DNA of 12,974 bases from JANSYP01 sp038751255 (GTDB lineage Bacteria; Pseudomonadota; Alphaproteobacteria; Rhodobacterales; Rhodobacteraceae), in assembly GCA_038751255.1 (NCBI GenBank), contig JBCDGN010000101.1, positions 1-12,974 of the forward strand, read 5' to 3'. A program made the translations under genes and the position numbers. The notes beneath the pieces were generated by a model, which was not told where the DNA came from, made no database searches, and was given only the letters and a program-made list of their open reading frames with translations. This document shows, in pieces, positions 7,092 through 12,974 of this stretch. The number at the start of each line of letters is the position of its first letter. Within the stretch, counting starts at the first letter, position 1.

Positions 7092-7407
7092 TGGAAGATA
7101 TCTTTCACGATGCCCATGTCCGCGCCAAACTGACGTCAGACAGGGGTGTTCACCATACAGTCCAAAGTCTTCTAAAGACGTTTTGTGAATGACGGCACAG
7201 GACAAGTTACCAACGGCATTGCGCGCTGGTCTGAGGTGCTTTTCGGCCATCCCAACAGATGGGATCAGCGGTCACCCGCGGTCGTGAACATAAAATCTCC
7301 ATTGCCCCGGCATCCGGGGTGCCGCAGGGATATCAGGATCTGACGAATGGAACAACGCTTGGCTCTGTTGGGCTCGGCAGGCAGCTAAAAGTCGGCCTGC
7401 GGATCCT
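7092..7407. other. Intergenic region with short hairpins, no gene
   Basis: About 316 bases lie between the beta-propeller gene and the GNAT gene, both on the minus strand. Visible structure: ATCCCA/TGGGAT at 7249-7265, CCCCGG/CCGGGG at 7305-7319 with a three-base loop, and GCAGGC/GCCTGC at 7377-7400 just past the beta-propeller stop. The last two could end that transcript but lack a T-run. The GNAT promoter should lie here; I see no strong -35/-10 pair. Confidence 0.4.
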
Positions 7408-8901
7408 TCACATGCGTCGCCATTTGCGGCGGCTGCCGAGCGCAACCAAGGCCGCGCCAAGCAAGCTGAGGCCTGCTGGGAGAGGCACTGCCGTCGGCAC
7501 CTGGTGGATACTATAGACTGTGCCTGGGCGTTCGAGAAGGACACCACCTGTCCCGTCGGGAAAGGTGAAAAACCGCGGGTCGCCGCGACTGCCAATACCC
7601 GCGATGTCGCGCAGGGTTGAGTCCATGCCGTTCTCGTCCACCACACCAACCCGGTAGACCGGGACAACCGAGCCGCTAAGGGGATCGATGGTGCCGAACA
7701 AATCGCCATTCACCAGGTTGCCAAAGAGGCTCGTGAGCGAGTCAAAAGAGTAGTCGGAAATAAGCGGGCCGCTGATTGCCAAATTACCGCCCCCTTCACG
7801 TCCGAATTGGGCGAAGGGCTGAATAAAGCCGGGCTCTGGAACAGGCGCCTCGCCAATCCCGATGCCTGCCTCGGAGGGCCGGAGCGCCACGCCGGGTTCG
7901 ATGTAAATCGTGCCTTCCCGGGCAAGACCGTCAGAGCCTCGGCCCCAGCCAAAATTCTCAATCTCCGTGGTATCGATCAGGTCGGCGACAGAGACGATGT
8001 TGACCTCTTCCGCCGTGGCGTTCCCGATATCCGAAAATGCGATCTGCGTCTTTGTCTGGTCGGTATAGAACAGAGACTGAACGTTCCGAATGCCCTTCCC
8101 GGCAACCGTGACAATATCGGCGGGATCGGTTTTGGTCGGGTCGATGATCAACAGTTTTCCGACATGTTCATCATCGTTCTGCGGACCGCCGCGGCCGTCT
8201 GTGCCGGCGGGAACCGCATCGCCTGTGGCAACGAGCAGGCGTCCATCGGGCAGGGTAAGCATCCCGCCGCTCGAATGCGCTTGGCTTCCTGTCTGCATCT
8301 CCAAGGCAACAATAGGTTTTCCAGTGGAAGCATCGGGAACGCCGTTGTTCAGGTCATATTCAACGATGATGTGAAAATCGGTGCCGACCGTTTCGTTGAC
8401 CTCGTAGAGATTCACGATTCTCGGCGTGTTACAACATTCCTCAATGATCGGATCGGGCAACACACGGGTTGGAATGTTGTTATAGGGTTGCGCGTCGGTC
8501 AGGAAGGTCATGTATATGGACGAACCATCCGGGCTTGCCGTGATGTTTCGGATATTCTTGAACACTGTGGGCCCAAGCTCTGGCGGAAGGTCGCTGGCGT
8601 CAAAGACCGCAGTGAACCCGCTGCTCGTCACCATGGTGTTGGTTTTCTTCCCGCCTTGGATCATCGCGCGATTGAGAGATTGTGTTTCGCTGTCAATCAC
8701 ATAGATGCTGTCACCGATGGTGACGGGTGCCTCGACATTGCGGCGTCCAGTTTCCCCCGGCGCGCGTTCGAGCGTGGCGACAGGTTTGAGTTGGACCTTG
8801 AGATTGGAGTTTAGGACCGCGTCGGGCACAAAGGTGCTTGCAGAGGCTTGACTTGCTGCGAGGGCGAAAAGGGATGCAAAGAATATTTTTGTCTTAGGCA
8901 T
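7408..8901 (-). CDS. Secreted glucose/sorbosone-dehydrogenase-like beta-propeller with VPLPA-CTERM tail
   Basis: A 497-residue exported protein. Residues 1-22 are a signal peptide (FFASLFALAASQASA). The body matches the PQQ-dependent sugar dehydrogenase propeller pattern: HSSGGMLTLPDGRLLVATGD at 209-228 (His209 at the catalytic-base position), HVGKLLIIDP near 246-255, GIRNVQSL with Arg272 at the PQQ-contact position, and FGWGRGSDG near 317-325. The end is a sorting signal: VPLPA at 472-476, a hydrophobic stretch (LSLLGAALVALG) and the basic stop RRKWRRM. Such tails are processed by VPLPA-specific exosortases (XrtD type), so the protein is probably anchored or released at the cell surface. A vicinal Cys pair occurs at 156-157. 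Substrate and true PQQ use are unproven, since many family members are inactive. ATG 8901 has a weak GGTGA site. Divergent from the Cds1-like gene. Confidence 0.85.
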   Translation of the reverse strand: MPKTKIFFASLFALAASQASASTFVPDAVLNSNLKVQLKPVATLERAPGETGRRNVEAPVTIGDSIYVIDSETQSLNRAMIQGGKKTNTMVTSSGFTAVFDASDLPPELGPTVFKNIRNITASPDGSSIYMTFLTDAQPYNNIPTRVLPDPIIEECCNTPRIVNLYEVNETVGTDFHIIVEYDLNNGVPDASTGKPIVALEMQTGSQAHSSGGMLTLPDGRLLVATGDAVPAGTDGRGGPQNDDEHVGKLLIIDPTKTDPADIVTVAGKGIRNVQSLFYTDQTKTQIAFSDIGNATAEEVNIVSVADLIDTTEIENFGWGRGSDGLAREGTIYIEPGVALRPSEAGIGIGEAPVPEPGFIQPFAQFGREGGGNLAISGPLISDYSFDSLTSLFGNLVNGDLFGTIDPLSGSVVPVYRVGVVDENGMDSTLRDIAGIGSRGDPRFFTFPDGTGGVLLERPGTVYSIHQVPTAVPLPAGLSLLGAALVALGSRRKWRRM

Positions 8902-9103
8902 GTGTCACCAACTACCGAAAATGCCCCGACAGGGGACCGTTAATGGCAGCTTAACCTTTTCGAATTGTCGATCAAGCGGCAGGGTCGATTGCGTTGCGTA
9001 AAGGGTCAATCGGCCCCGTGCGGGTCTGTGGCTTGACGATACCGAAGCGTTGGGTCCACCACAGCCCCAATGTCTTTGCATCGGCTGAAGGGGAGAGCTG
9101 AGT

Positions 9104-10174
9104 ATGGACCGCTGGGTTGCCGAGGCCATGAGGCGTATCAATGCGGACGCCCACCGGTCTGCTGACACGCATTTGTTCCGGCTGCCCCTGCCGCAACTGC
9201 CGGGCGTCGCGCTTTACCTCAAAGATGAGAGCACCCACCCGACCGGCAGTCTTAAGCATCGACTGGCGCGGTCGCTGTTTCTCTATGCCCTTTGCAATGG
9301 CAAAATCCGCGAGGGGACAACAATTGTCGAGGCGTCCTCTGGCAGCACAGCGGTGTCTGAGGCCTATTTCGCCAGATTGATCGGCGTGCCCTTCATCGCG
9401 GTCATGCCGCGGAGCACCGCTCAGAGCAAAATTGCGTTGATCGAACGCTATGGCGGCAGCTGCCATTTCGTGTCCACTGCGCCAGAGATGCACGGGGCCG
9501 CCGCTGCGCTGGCCGAGACCACGGGTGGCCATTTCATGGATCAGTTCACCTATGCAGAGCGCGCCACGGATTGGCGTGGCAATAACAACATCGCCGAAAG
9601 CATCTTTCGTCAGATGGAGCATGAAACGGTGCGCGTGCCGACGGTTTTGGTGATGAGCGCAGGAACCGGCGGCACCTCGGCGACGCTTGGGCGCTACATC
9701 CTTTACAAAAGCTATGAGACCGAGCTGGTGGTGGTCGATCCTGAGCGGTCGGTTTTCTACGATGGCTATCAAAGCGGAGACCGCAGTCTGACCGGCGCTG
9801 AATCAAGTCGGATCGAAGGGATTGGGCGGCCCAATGTCGAGTTGTCGTTTCTGCCCGAGGTCATCACCCGGATGATCAAAGTGCCTGATGCTGCGAGCAT
9901 CGCCACCATGCTTTGGCTGGAGGATTTGATTGGCCGAAGGGCAGGGCCGTCGACGGGGACCAACCTATGGGGCGCCTTGCTGGAAGGCGCCAAGATCGCA
10001 AAAGCAGGGAAGACCGGCGCGGTTGTGACGATCATGTGCGACAGTGGCGATCGCTATCTCGACACCTATTACAACCCCGATTGGGTCAGCGCGCATATTG
10101 GCCCTATCGCGCCCTATCGCTCCCGCCTGGACCGGTGGCCAGAAGACATCGAAGTCTGGTCTGCTAGCGGCTGA
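9104..10174 (+). CDS. cds1: PLP-dependent L-cysteine desulfhydrase, Cds1-like
   Basis: A 356-residue cytoplasmic enzyme of the cysteine synthase/cystathionine beta-synthase fold (PLP fold type II). The PLP-binding lysine is Lys51 in THPTGSLKHRLARSLFLYAL; SSGST at 78-82 is the substrate-binding loop; GTGGT at 187-191 holds the cofactor phosphate; and PSTGTN at 282-287 lies near the pyridine nitrogen. The text is strikingly close, from memory, to Mycobacterium tuberculosis Cds1 (Rv3684), including SADTHL, YLKDE, TDWRGNNNIAESIF, SSRIEGIGRP and DSGDRY. Cds1 degrades L-cysteine to pyruvate, ammonia and hydrogen sulfide. The ATG at 9104 has AGGGGAG eight bases upstream. The gene is convergent with the TIM-barrel/cupin gene 27 bases away. 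Annotation pipelines may call it a cysteine synthase family protein; that is correct for the superfamily but probably not the reaction. Confidence 0.9.
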   Translation: MDRWVAEAMRRINADAHRSADTHLFRLPLPQLPGVALYLKDESTHPTGSLKHRLARSLFLYALCNGKIREGTTIVEASSGSTAVSEAYFARLIGVPFIAVMPRSTAQSKIALIERYGGSCHFVSTAPEMHGAAAALAETTGGHFMDQFTYAERATDWRGNNNIAESIFRQMEHETVRVPTVLVMSAGTGGTSATLGRYILYKSYETELVVVDPERSVFYDGYQSGDRSLTGAESSRIEGIGRPNVELSFLPEVITRMIKVPDAASIATMLWLEDLIGRRAGPSTGTNLWGALLEGAKIAKAGKTGAVVTIMCDSGDRYLDTYYNPDWVSAHIGPIAPYRSRLDRWPEDIEVWSASG

Positions 10175-10201
10175 AGGCGGGTAGGCCGGGCCAGCGGCGC
10201 A

Positions 10202-11185
10202 TTACAGCCGGCCATCTGCGCTGAGATGCACCACATCGCAGCCGCCGCCAAGTCCCACAGGGCGGCGTTCGACCCCGCGCGGCACGAGGATGTATTCGCC
10301 CGGTTCGACGATCTCCTCTCGGTCGCGAAACTTCATCAATAGCCGTCCCTGATGGACGAAAAAAAGCTCATCTCCCCTGTCGTGAAAACGCCACCGAGCT
10401 TGATCGACGAGGTTTTTCAGTTGGACTTTCACGTCACTGGCGCTCAGCTTTGCGGCCAACGGATCGCCGTCGCGCAGACCGTTTTTGTGATGCGGCGACA
10501 GATGACCGTTCAGCTGCGCCACATCGCGTAGGATCGCGCCAAGCTGCGCCCCCAATTCCGCGTTCATCGCTGGGTAGTGGCCATCCAAAGCGGCTGTCCC
10601 GATGGTGAACCCCGCACCACCAGCGGCTTTGACGGCTGCGATCTGTTCTGGGCCTTCGATAGAGCCCGCCATATAGACCGGCTTGTCCACCGCGGCGCAG
10701 ACAGAAGCCATCAAGGCGGGCACGTCGTCATGAGAGCGATAGGCCAAGAGGTCGAGCCCTGCGACGCCGTGATGGGCGGCAAGGGCGCGGGCGCTTTCGG
10801 TTATCTCTTCGATGCTGCCTTCAAGCACGGAGGGATGGCCGGTGATGCGGCCAGGAAAGGGGCAGTAGTCGATATTGGTGCCGCTCAAGAGCGGTAGAAC
10901 GTCATCGACCCGCGTGCCGCCCAAAAGCACATCGACCCCAAGGTCTACGGCGGCTTTGGCCGATGCGATTTCGCTTTCTCGGTCAAGGGACACAACCTCG
11001 AGGTAGGACCGCGCGCCGGCGTCTTGGATTTTGCGGTTGAGCGCTTTCAGCTGGCCCAAGGGCAGGCCAACATCCTTAAAGCCGATATGGCGCAGCCCAA
11101 GACGAAGGGCGGTCTCTAGATAGTCATCGGCGCGTGCGACCGTCGCATCATTGCGCGTGAGCATGAAGATGAAGCGCAGTCCCAT
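10202..11185 (-). CDS. TIM-barrel protein fused to a C-terminal cupin
   Basis: A 327-residue two-domain protein. Residues 1 to about 205 form a small beta/alpha-barrel: strand-like segments at FIFMLTR, HIGFKDVG, YLEVVSLD, VDVLLGG, IDYCPFPG, GLDLLAYR, KPVYMAGSI and GFTIGTAAL. The last two resemble the phosphate-binding end of ribulose-phosphate-binding barrels such as NanE-like epimerases. After a linker (about 206-250), residues about 251-325 are a cupin (ELFFVHQGRLLMKFRD, VEPGEYILVPRGVERRP). The usual metal set is incomplete: His268 and Glu273 are present, but the first His of the W-H-x-H pair is Arg266 and the last His is Arg307. ATG 11183-11185 has GAGG five bases upstream; in-frame codons up to 11308 look non-coding. 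The reaction is unknown: a sugar-phosphate or keto-acid aldolase/epimerase is possible. Confidence 0.78.
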   Translation of the reverse strand: MGLRFIFMLTRNDATVARADDYLETALRLGLRHIGFKDVGLPLGQLKALNRKIQDAGARSYLEVVSLDRESEIASAKAAVDLGVDVLLGGTRVDDVLPLLSGTNIDYCPFPGRITGHPSVLEGSIEEITESARALAAHHGVAGLDLLAYRSHDDVPALMASVCAAVDKPVYMAGSIEGPEQIAAVKAAGGAGFTIGTAALDGHYPAMNAELGAQLGAILRDVAQLNGHLSPHHKNGLRDGDPLAAKLSASDVKVQLKNLVDQARWRFHDRGDELFFVHQGRLLMKFRDREEIVEPGEYILVPRGVERRPVGLGGGCDVVHLSADGRL

Positions 11186-11213
11186 ATCATCCTCGTCTTT
11201 CGGATCCCGTCCA

Positions 11214-11231
11214 GCCGGGCAGGTGCCCGGC
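11214..11231 (-). promoter_or_regulatory. Perfect GC hairpin in the leader of the TIM-barrel/cupin gene
   Basis: GCCGGGC/GCCCGGC, seven base pairs with a four-base loop, lies 28-46 bases before the ATG at 11185. It has no T-run on the minus strand, so it is more likely an operator or leader structure than a terminator. Confidence 0.35.
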
Positions 11232-11301
11232 AAGAACAGTCTAGCGCACATGAGGTCGCGCTTGGAAAGGGAATATGACGCGGTGCGGCATTCCTTTAAG
11301 T

Positions 11302-11364
11302 GTGCCAAGGCTTAGGGGCGAAGTCTTGGTGGGATACGCAGCCAAGACTAGAATAACTTGGCAC
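11302..11364. repeat. Nested inverted repeats built on CCAAG/CTTGG
   Basis: The outer arms GTGCCAAG (11302-11309) and CTTGGCAC (11357-11364) enclose inner arms AGTCTTGG (11322-11329) and CCAAGACT (11342-11349). Both pairs are perfect eight-base inverted repeats. The loop is 12 bases, and the internal spacers are 12 and 7 bases. The CCAAG core thus occurs four times in alternating orientation within 63 bases, about 120 bases before the TIM-barrel/cupin start. Confidence 0.6.
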
Positions 11365-11645
11365 GCCAGCATGTTTGTAACGCGCTAGAGGTCCAGCGGC
11401 TCCCCCAGACTGCAGATCGATAGTGACGCTTCAAGTGACGGCTGTGAGTCCTCTGAGCATTTTCGTTGAAAGGCTCTAGTATGGTCAGTTCAAGTTCATT
11501 TAGCACACTCTGGATCGCGCCAATACTGTTTCGGCTTTTTGGACCTCCACGCGGAGCATAGAATAACTTGATTAGCTCTGGACCTAGCGTCAACATGAAA
11601 GGAATGACGTTCTAAATGGGGCACGTCCATTTAAGGAAAGTTAGT
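11365..11645. other. Low-GC intergenic region, possible decayed minus-strand ORF
   Basis: With the nested repeats, this stretch separates the TIM-barrel/cupin gene from the DUF4082-like gene. A minus-strand frame from ATG 11596 to TAG 11348 (82 codons) is open, and its first two thirds (LGPELIKLFYAPRGG, AIQSVLNELELTI) look protein-like. It has no ribosome site and I recognise no family. It may be a remnant. A 12-base direct repeat TAGAATAACTTG sits at 11349-11360 and 11559-11570. No clear promoter is visible. Confidence 0.3.
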
Positions 11646-12278
11646 ATGATCGTTAAATTACTTGCTGCTGCGACTATATCGACAACCGCGATAGTCTCTT
11701 TTCCAGCAAATGCCGCAACGCTTGGCCTGGACTTCACGGGTGGAACAAAGTCCGCGAACACGTCAAGTATTGTTTTGGGTTGGCAATTCGACGTTCTTTC
11801 AAAAGTCAAAGTATCCAAGCTGCTGTTTTTTGATGCGGAAGCAGATGGATTATCCAATGATCATACTGTCGCGCTTTGGAGAGATGACGGGACATTTCTG
11901 TCGTCAGCTACAATCACGTCCACCAGCGCTAGTGTGCCAAGCAGCAGTGGATTGGGGCAATGGATGGCTGAAGACATATCACCGATCGTGTTGGACGTTG
12001 GCCGCTATCGGATCGGTGCATCTTACGTCGCCGGGGACGGAGATGAGCTCTATATCGAAGCGGCTGCATTGACCGCGCCGCAGATTTTTTACCTAGAGAG
12101 CGTTGCAGGCGTGGGGTCCGGCGCCATCTTTCCTAACAATCCAGTTGGAACATTTAATGAAGGCGTTTTCGGCCCCTCACTTGTGACCACCCCGATCCCG
12201 CTGCCCGCTACGGCCGTGTTGTTGATTGGCGCACTCGCTGCCCTAAGACGAGCGGCTCGAAAAACTGACGCTTTATAG
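11646..12278 (+). CDS. Secreted DUF4082-like protein with VPLPA-CTERM sorting tail
   Basis: A 210-residue exported protein. Residues 1-24 form a signal peptide (VKLLAAATISTTAIVSFPANA, cleavage after ANA). The mature part is beta-rich and resembles DUF4082-type sugar-binding-like domains: LGWQFDVLSKVKVSKLLFFD, DGLSNDHTVALWRDDGTFLSSATI, then LDVGRYRIGASY. The C-terminus has the exosortase tail: PIPLPA, the hydrophobic stretch TAVLLIGALAAL and the basic end RRAARK. It should be processed by a VPLPA-specific exosortase and shown at the cell surface. ATG 11646 has AAGGA eight bases upstream (11633-11637); an in-frame ATG at 11616 is rejected because the signal peptide starts here. By eye the codons are richer in A/T than those of the central genes, which could mean transfer or simply a poorly expressed accessory gene. 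Confidence 0.82.
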   Translation: MIVKLLAAATISTTAIVSFPANAATLGLDFTGGTKSANTSSIVLGWQFDVLSKVKVSKLLFFDAEADGLSNDHTVALWRDDGTFLSSATITSTSASVPSSSGLGQWMAEDISPIVLDVGRYRIGASYVAGDGDELYIEAAALTAPQIFYLESVAGVGSGAIFPNNPVGTFNEGVFGPSLVTTPIPLPATAVLLIGALAALRRAARKTDAL

Positions 12279-12321
12279 ACTGTTATGCCCTCGGGTGGGT
12301 CCTGAGATAGACCTCCGCTGG

Positions 12322-12485
12322 TTAGCTACGGTAGACGTTGGTCTGGGCTTCGGATGTTAAAAGACTAGCCCCAGACCCTTGCGGATAGCGCTGACGGGCC
12401 TCGACATACAGAGCATACTCCACCGCAGACGCATGCGTTGGTGAAAGCCCTCCTCAAACTTTGGGCTGTCGCAAAGCTGCGCCGT
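12322..12485 (-). pseudogene. Frameshifted gene remnant, family unknown
   Basis: On the minus strand one frame reads TAQLCDSPKFEEGFHQR from 12485 to about 12435, and the neighbouring frame continues HASAVEYALYVEARQRYPQ to a TAA at 12322-12324. Each half has normal amino-acid composition, and the switch occurs at one point near 12433-12437, so a single-base change could join them into about 54 residues. No start codon or upstream part is visible. It is either the tail of a lost gene or a coincidence of two short open frames. I do not recognise the protein. Confidence 0.25.
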
Positions 12486-12488
12486 CTA

Positions 12489-12501
12489 AGGACTTAGTCC
12501 T
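12489..12501. promoter_or_regulatory. Palindrome AGGACTTAGTCCT, candidate operator
   Basis: A perfect five-base inverted repeat AGGAC/GTCCT around TTA, within CTAAGGACTTAGTCCTAAG (12486-12504). It lies in the space before the exported protein gene at 12795 and looks like a dimeric regulator site. No known regulator can be named from sequence. Confidence 0.35.
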
Positions 12502-12581
12502 AAGATATCCTTATATTCAACGCCTTCTTCCCCGGGAGTGAGCGCCGTCTGTCCTTGTCGTCGGCGTCAGAATAGAAACAG

Positions 12582-12612
12582 CTAGCGAACAGTGGCTAAC
12601 TTGTTCGGCTAG
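12582..12612. repeat. Imperfect inverted repeat / hairpin
   Basis: CTAGCGAACA (12582-12591) pairs with TGTTCGGCTAG (12602-12612) across a 10-base loop, with one bulged G. No T-run follows, so it may be a leader structure, a regulator site or the edge of a small element. Confidence 0.35.
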
Positions 12613-12794
12613 AAAGGTCTCGAAGTCGTCATTGCGGCTACAGCCTAGAATGCTCGTTCTGTCACGCATCCTAAACGAAGGGGAGCGTCTTTTATCGGGC
12701 TGATCGTTAACGCTTCAAAACAGATAGTCGTACACTCGGCGTTCGAGAGATGATACGCTTGCTACCGATCCGACGCCGGTGACAGAGGTAAACG

Positions 12795-12974
12795 ATGTTC
12801 TTAAGAGCGCTGGCCGCATTGGCGGCCACAGTCTTTTTCATCATGTCAGTCGGTGGCGCGTCTGCTGCTCTGCTCCGTGTGACCTGGGATGGGACCTTTA
12901 GCTCCGATGTCAGCATTGGGAGCCAAAACCTCGGTGGATTGGGCTACCGCTTCTCGAGCCTCATCGACAACCAA
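12795..12974 (+). CDS. Exported protein, N-terminal part only
   Basis: The gene starts at ATG 12795 with GAGG (12785-12788) six bases upstream and is open to the last base of the window: 60 codons with no stop, so the rest lies outside. Residues 1 to about 24 are a signal peptide (LRALAALAATVFFIMSVGGASA, cleavage after ASA). The visible mature part begins ALLRVTWDGTFSSDVSIG and is rich in small and hydroxyl residues, as in secreted beta-rich proteins. Given the VPLPA-CTERM gene just upstream, it may be another exosortase substrate, but the tail that would show this is not in the window. Translation from this start is well supported; function is unknown. Confidence 0.7.
   Translation, partial: MFLRALAALAATVFFIMSVGGASAALLRVTWDGTFSSDVSIGSQNLGGLGYRFSSLIDNQ

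Larger units (their letters stand above)
12279..12794. other. Intergenic region with a decayed gene fragment and palindromes
   Basis: About 516 bases have no intact gene. The first part (12322-12485) reads on the minus strand as a frameshifted coding remnant, described separately. It is followed by a palindrome at 12489-12501, an imperfect hairpin at 12582-12612, and the upstream region of the partial gene at 12795. No RNA gene is recognised. Confidence 0.45.

Noticed and set aside
7092..7250. 53-residue extension of the GNAT protein
   Set aside because: The GNAT fold starts at Met 7091; the upstream codons look random and include no family sequence.
7807..8814. 335-codon plus-strand open frame
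   Set aside because: Antisense to the propeller gene, whose signal peptide, motifs and sorting tail are unmistakable; the plus frame reads as unpatterned sequence.
8972..9772. 266-codon minus-strand open frame
   Set aside because: Antisense to the Cds1-like gene and a by-product of its GC-rich codons.
11357..11376. Sigma-54-like promoter (TTGGCAC followed by ATGTTTG)
   Set aside because: The -24 like element is present, but the GC of the -12 element is missing at the required spacing.

Overview
The window most likely comes from an alphaproteobacterium of the Rhodobacterales (Roseobacter group). The genes are mostly GC-rich with strong third-position GC. Two secreted proteins end in a VPLPA-type C-terminal sorting tail, which is characteristic of that group. 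The other recognisable proteins fit the same lineage. This assignment rests on reading alone; no database search was possible. There are no rRNAs, tRNAs, CRISPR arrays or intact mobile elements.

Layout. The first 750 bases hold a short membrane-anchored TPR-like gene broken by one extra base, followed by about 285 bases with no visible gene. An SGNH/GDSL esterase close to the MsAcT acyltransferase type (minus) stands divergent from an exported DUF1254/DUF1214 protein (plus). The latter converges on a DHA2-type MFS exporter (minus). The exporter appears to have lost its original N-terminus to an in-frame amber codon and now restarts at a TTG. Divergent from it lies a compact two-gene cassette (4529-5857): a winged-helix-like small protein, then a three-TM membrane protein whose cytoplasmic part is an internal duplication. 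I do not recognise either protein, and this cassette is the best candidate for an undescribed system here. Converging on it is a decayed minus-strand fragment that resembles the C-terminus of plasmid replication initiators, interrupted by a TGA. An orphan 82-residue ORF with its own terminator hairpin follows.

The centre holds a GNAT acetyltransferase (minus), then a secreted glucose/sorbosone-dehydrogenase-like beta-propeller carrying a VPLPA-CTERM tail (minus). Divergent from this is a close match to mycobacterial Cds1, a PLP-dependent L-cysteine desulfhydrase (plus). It converges on a TIM-barrel/cupin fusion (minus).

The last 1.8 kb is looser and less GC-rich by eye. It holds a nested inverted-repeat structure, a small DUF4082-like VPLPA-CTERM protein, about 515 bases of decayed or regulatory DNA with a frameshifted gene remnant and two palindromes, and the start of another exported protein that runs off the window.

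How the genes relate. Most units are single genes with their own signals, and the only convincing operon is the 4529/4859 pair. The two VPLPA-CTERM proteins, and possibly the truncated third exported protein, should be substrates of an exosortase encoded elsewhere. Several relics (the frameshifted TPR gene, interrupted replication fragment, decayed 12.3-12.5 kb fragment and amber-truncated exporter leader) suggest an accessory region undergoing gene decay.
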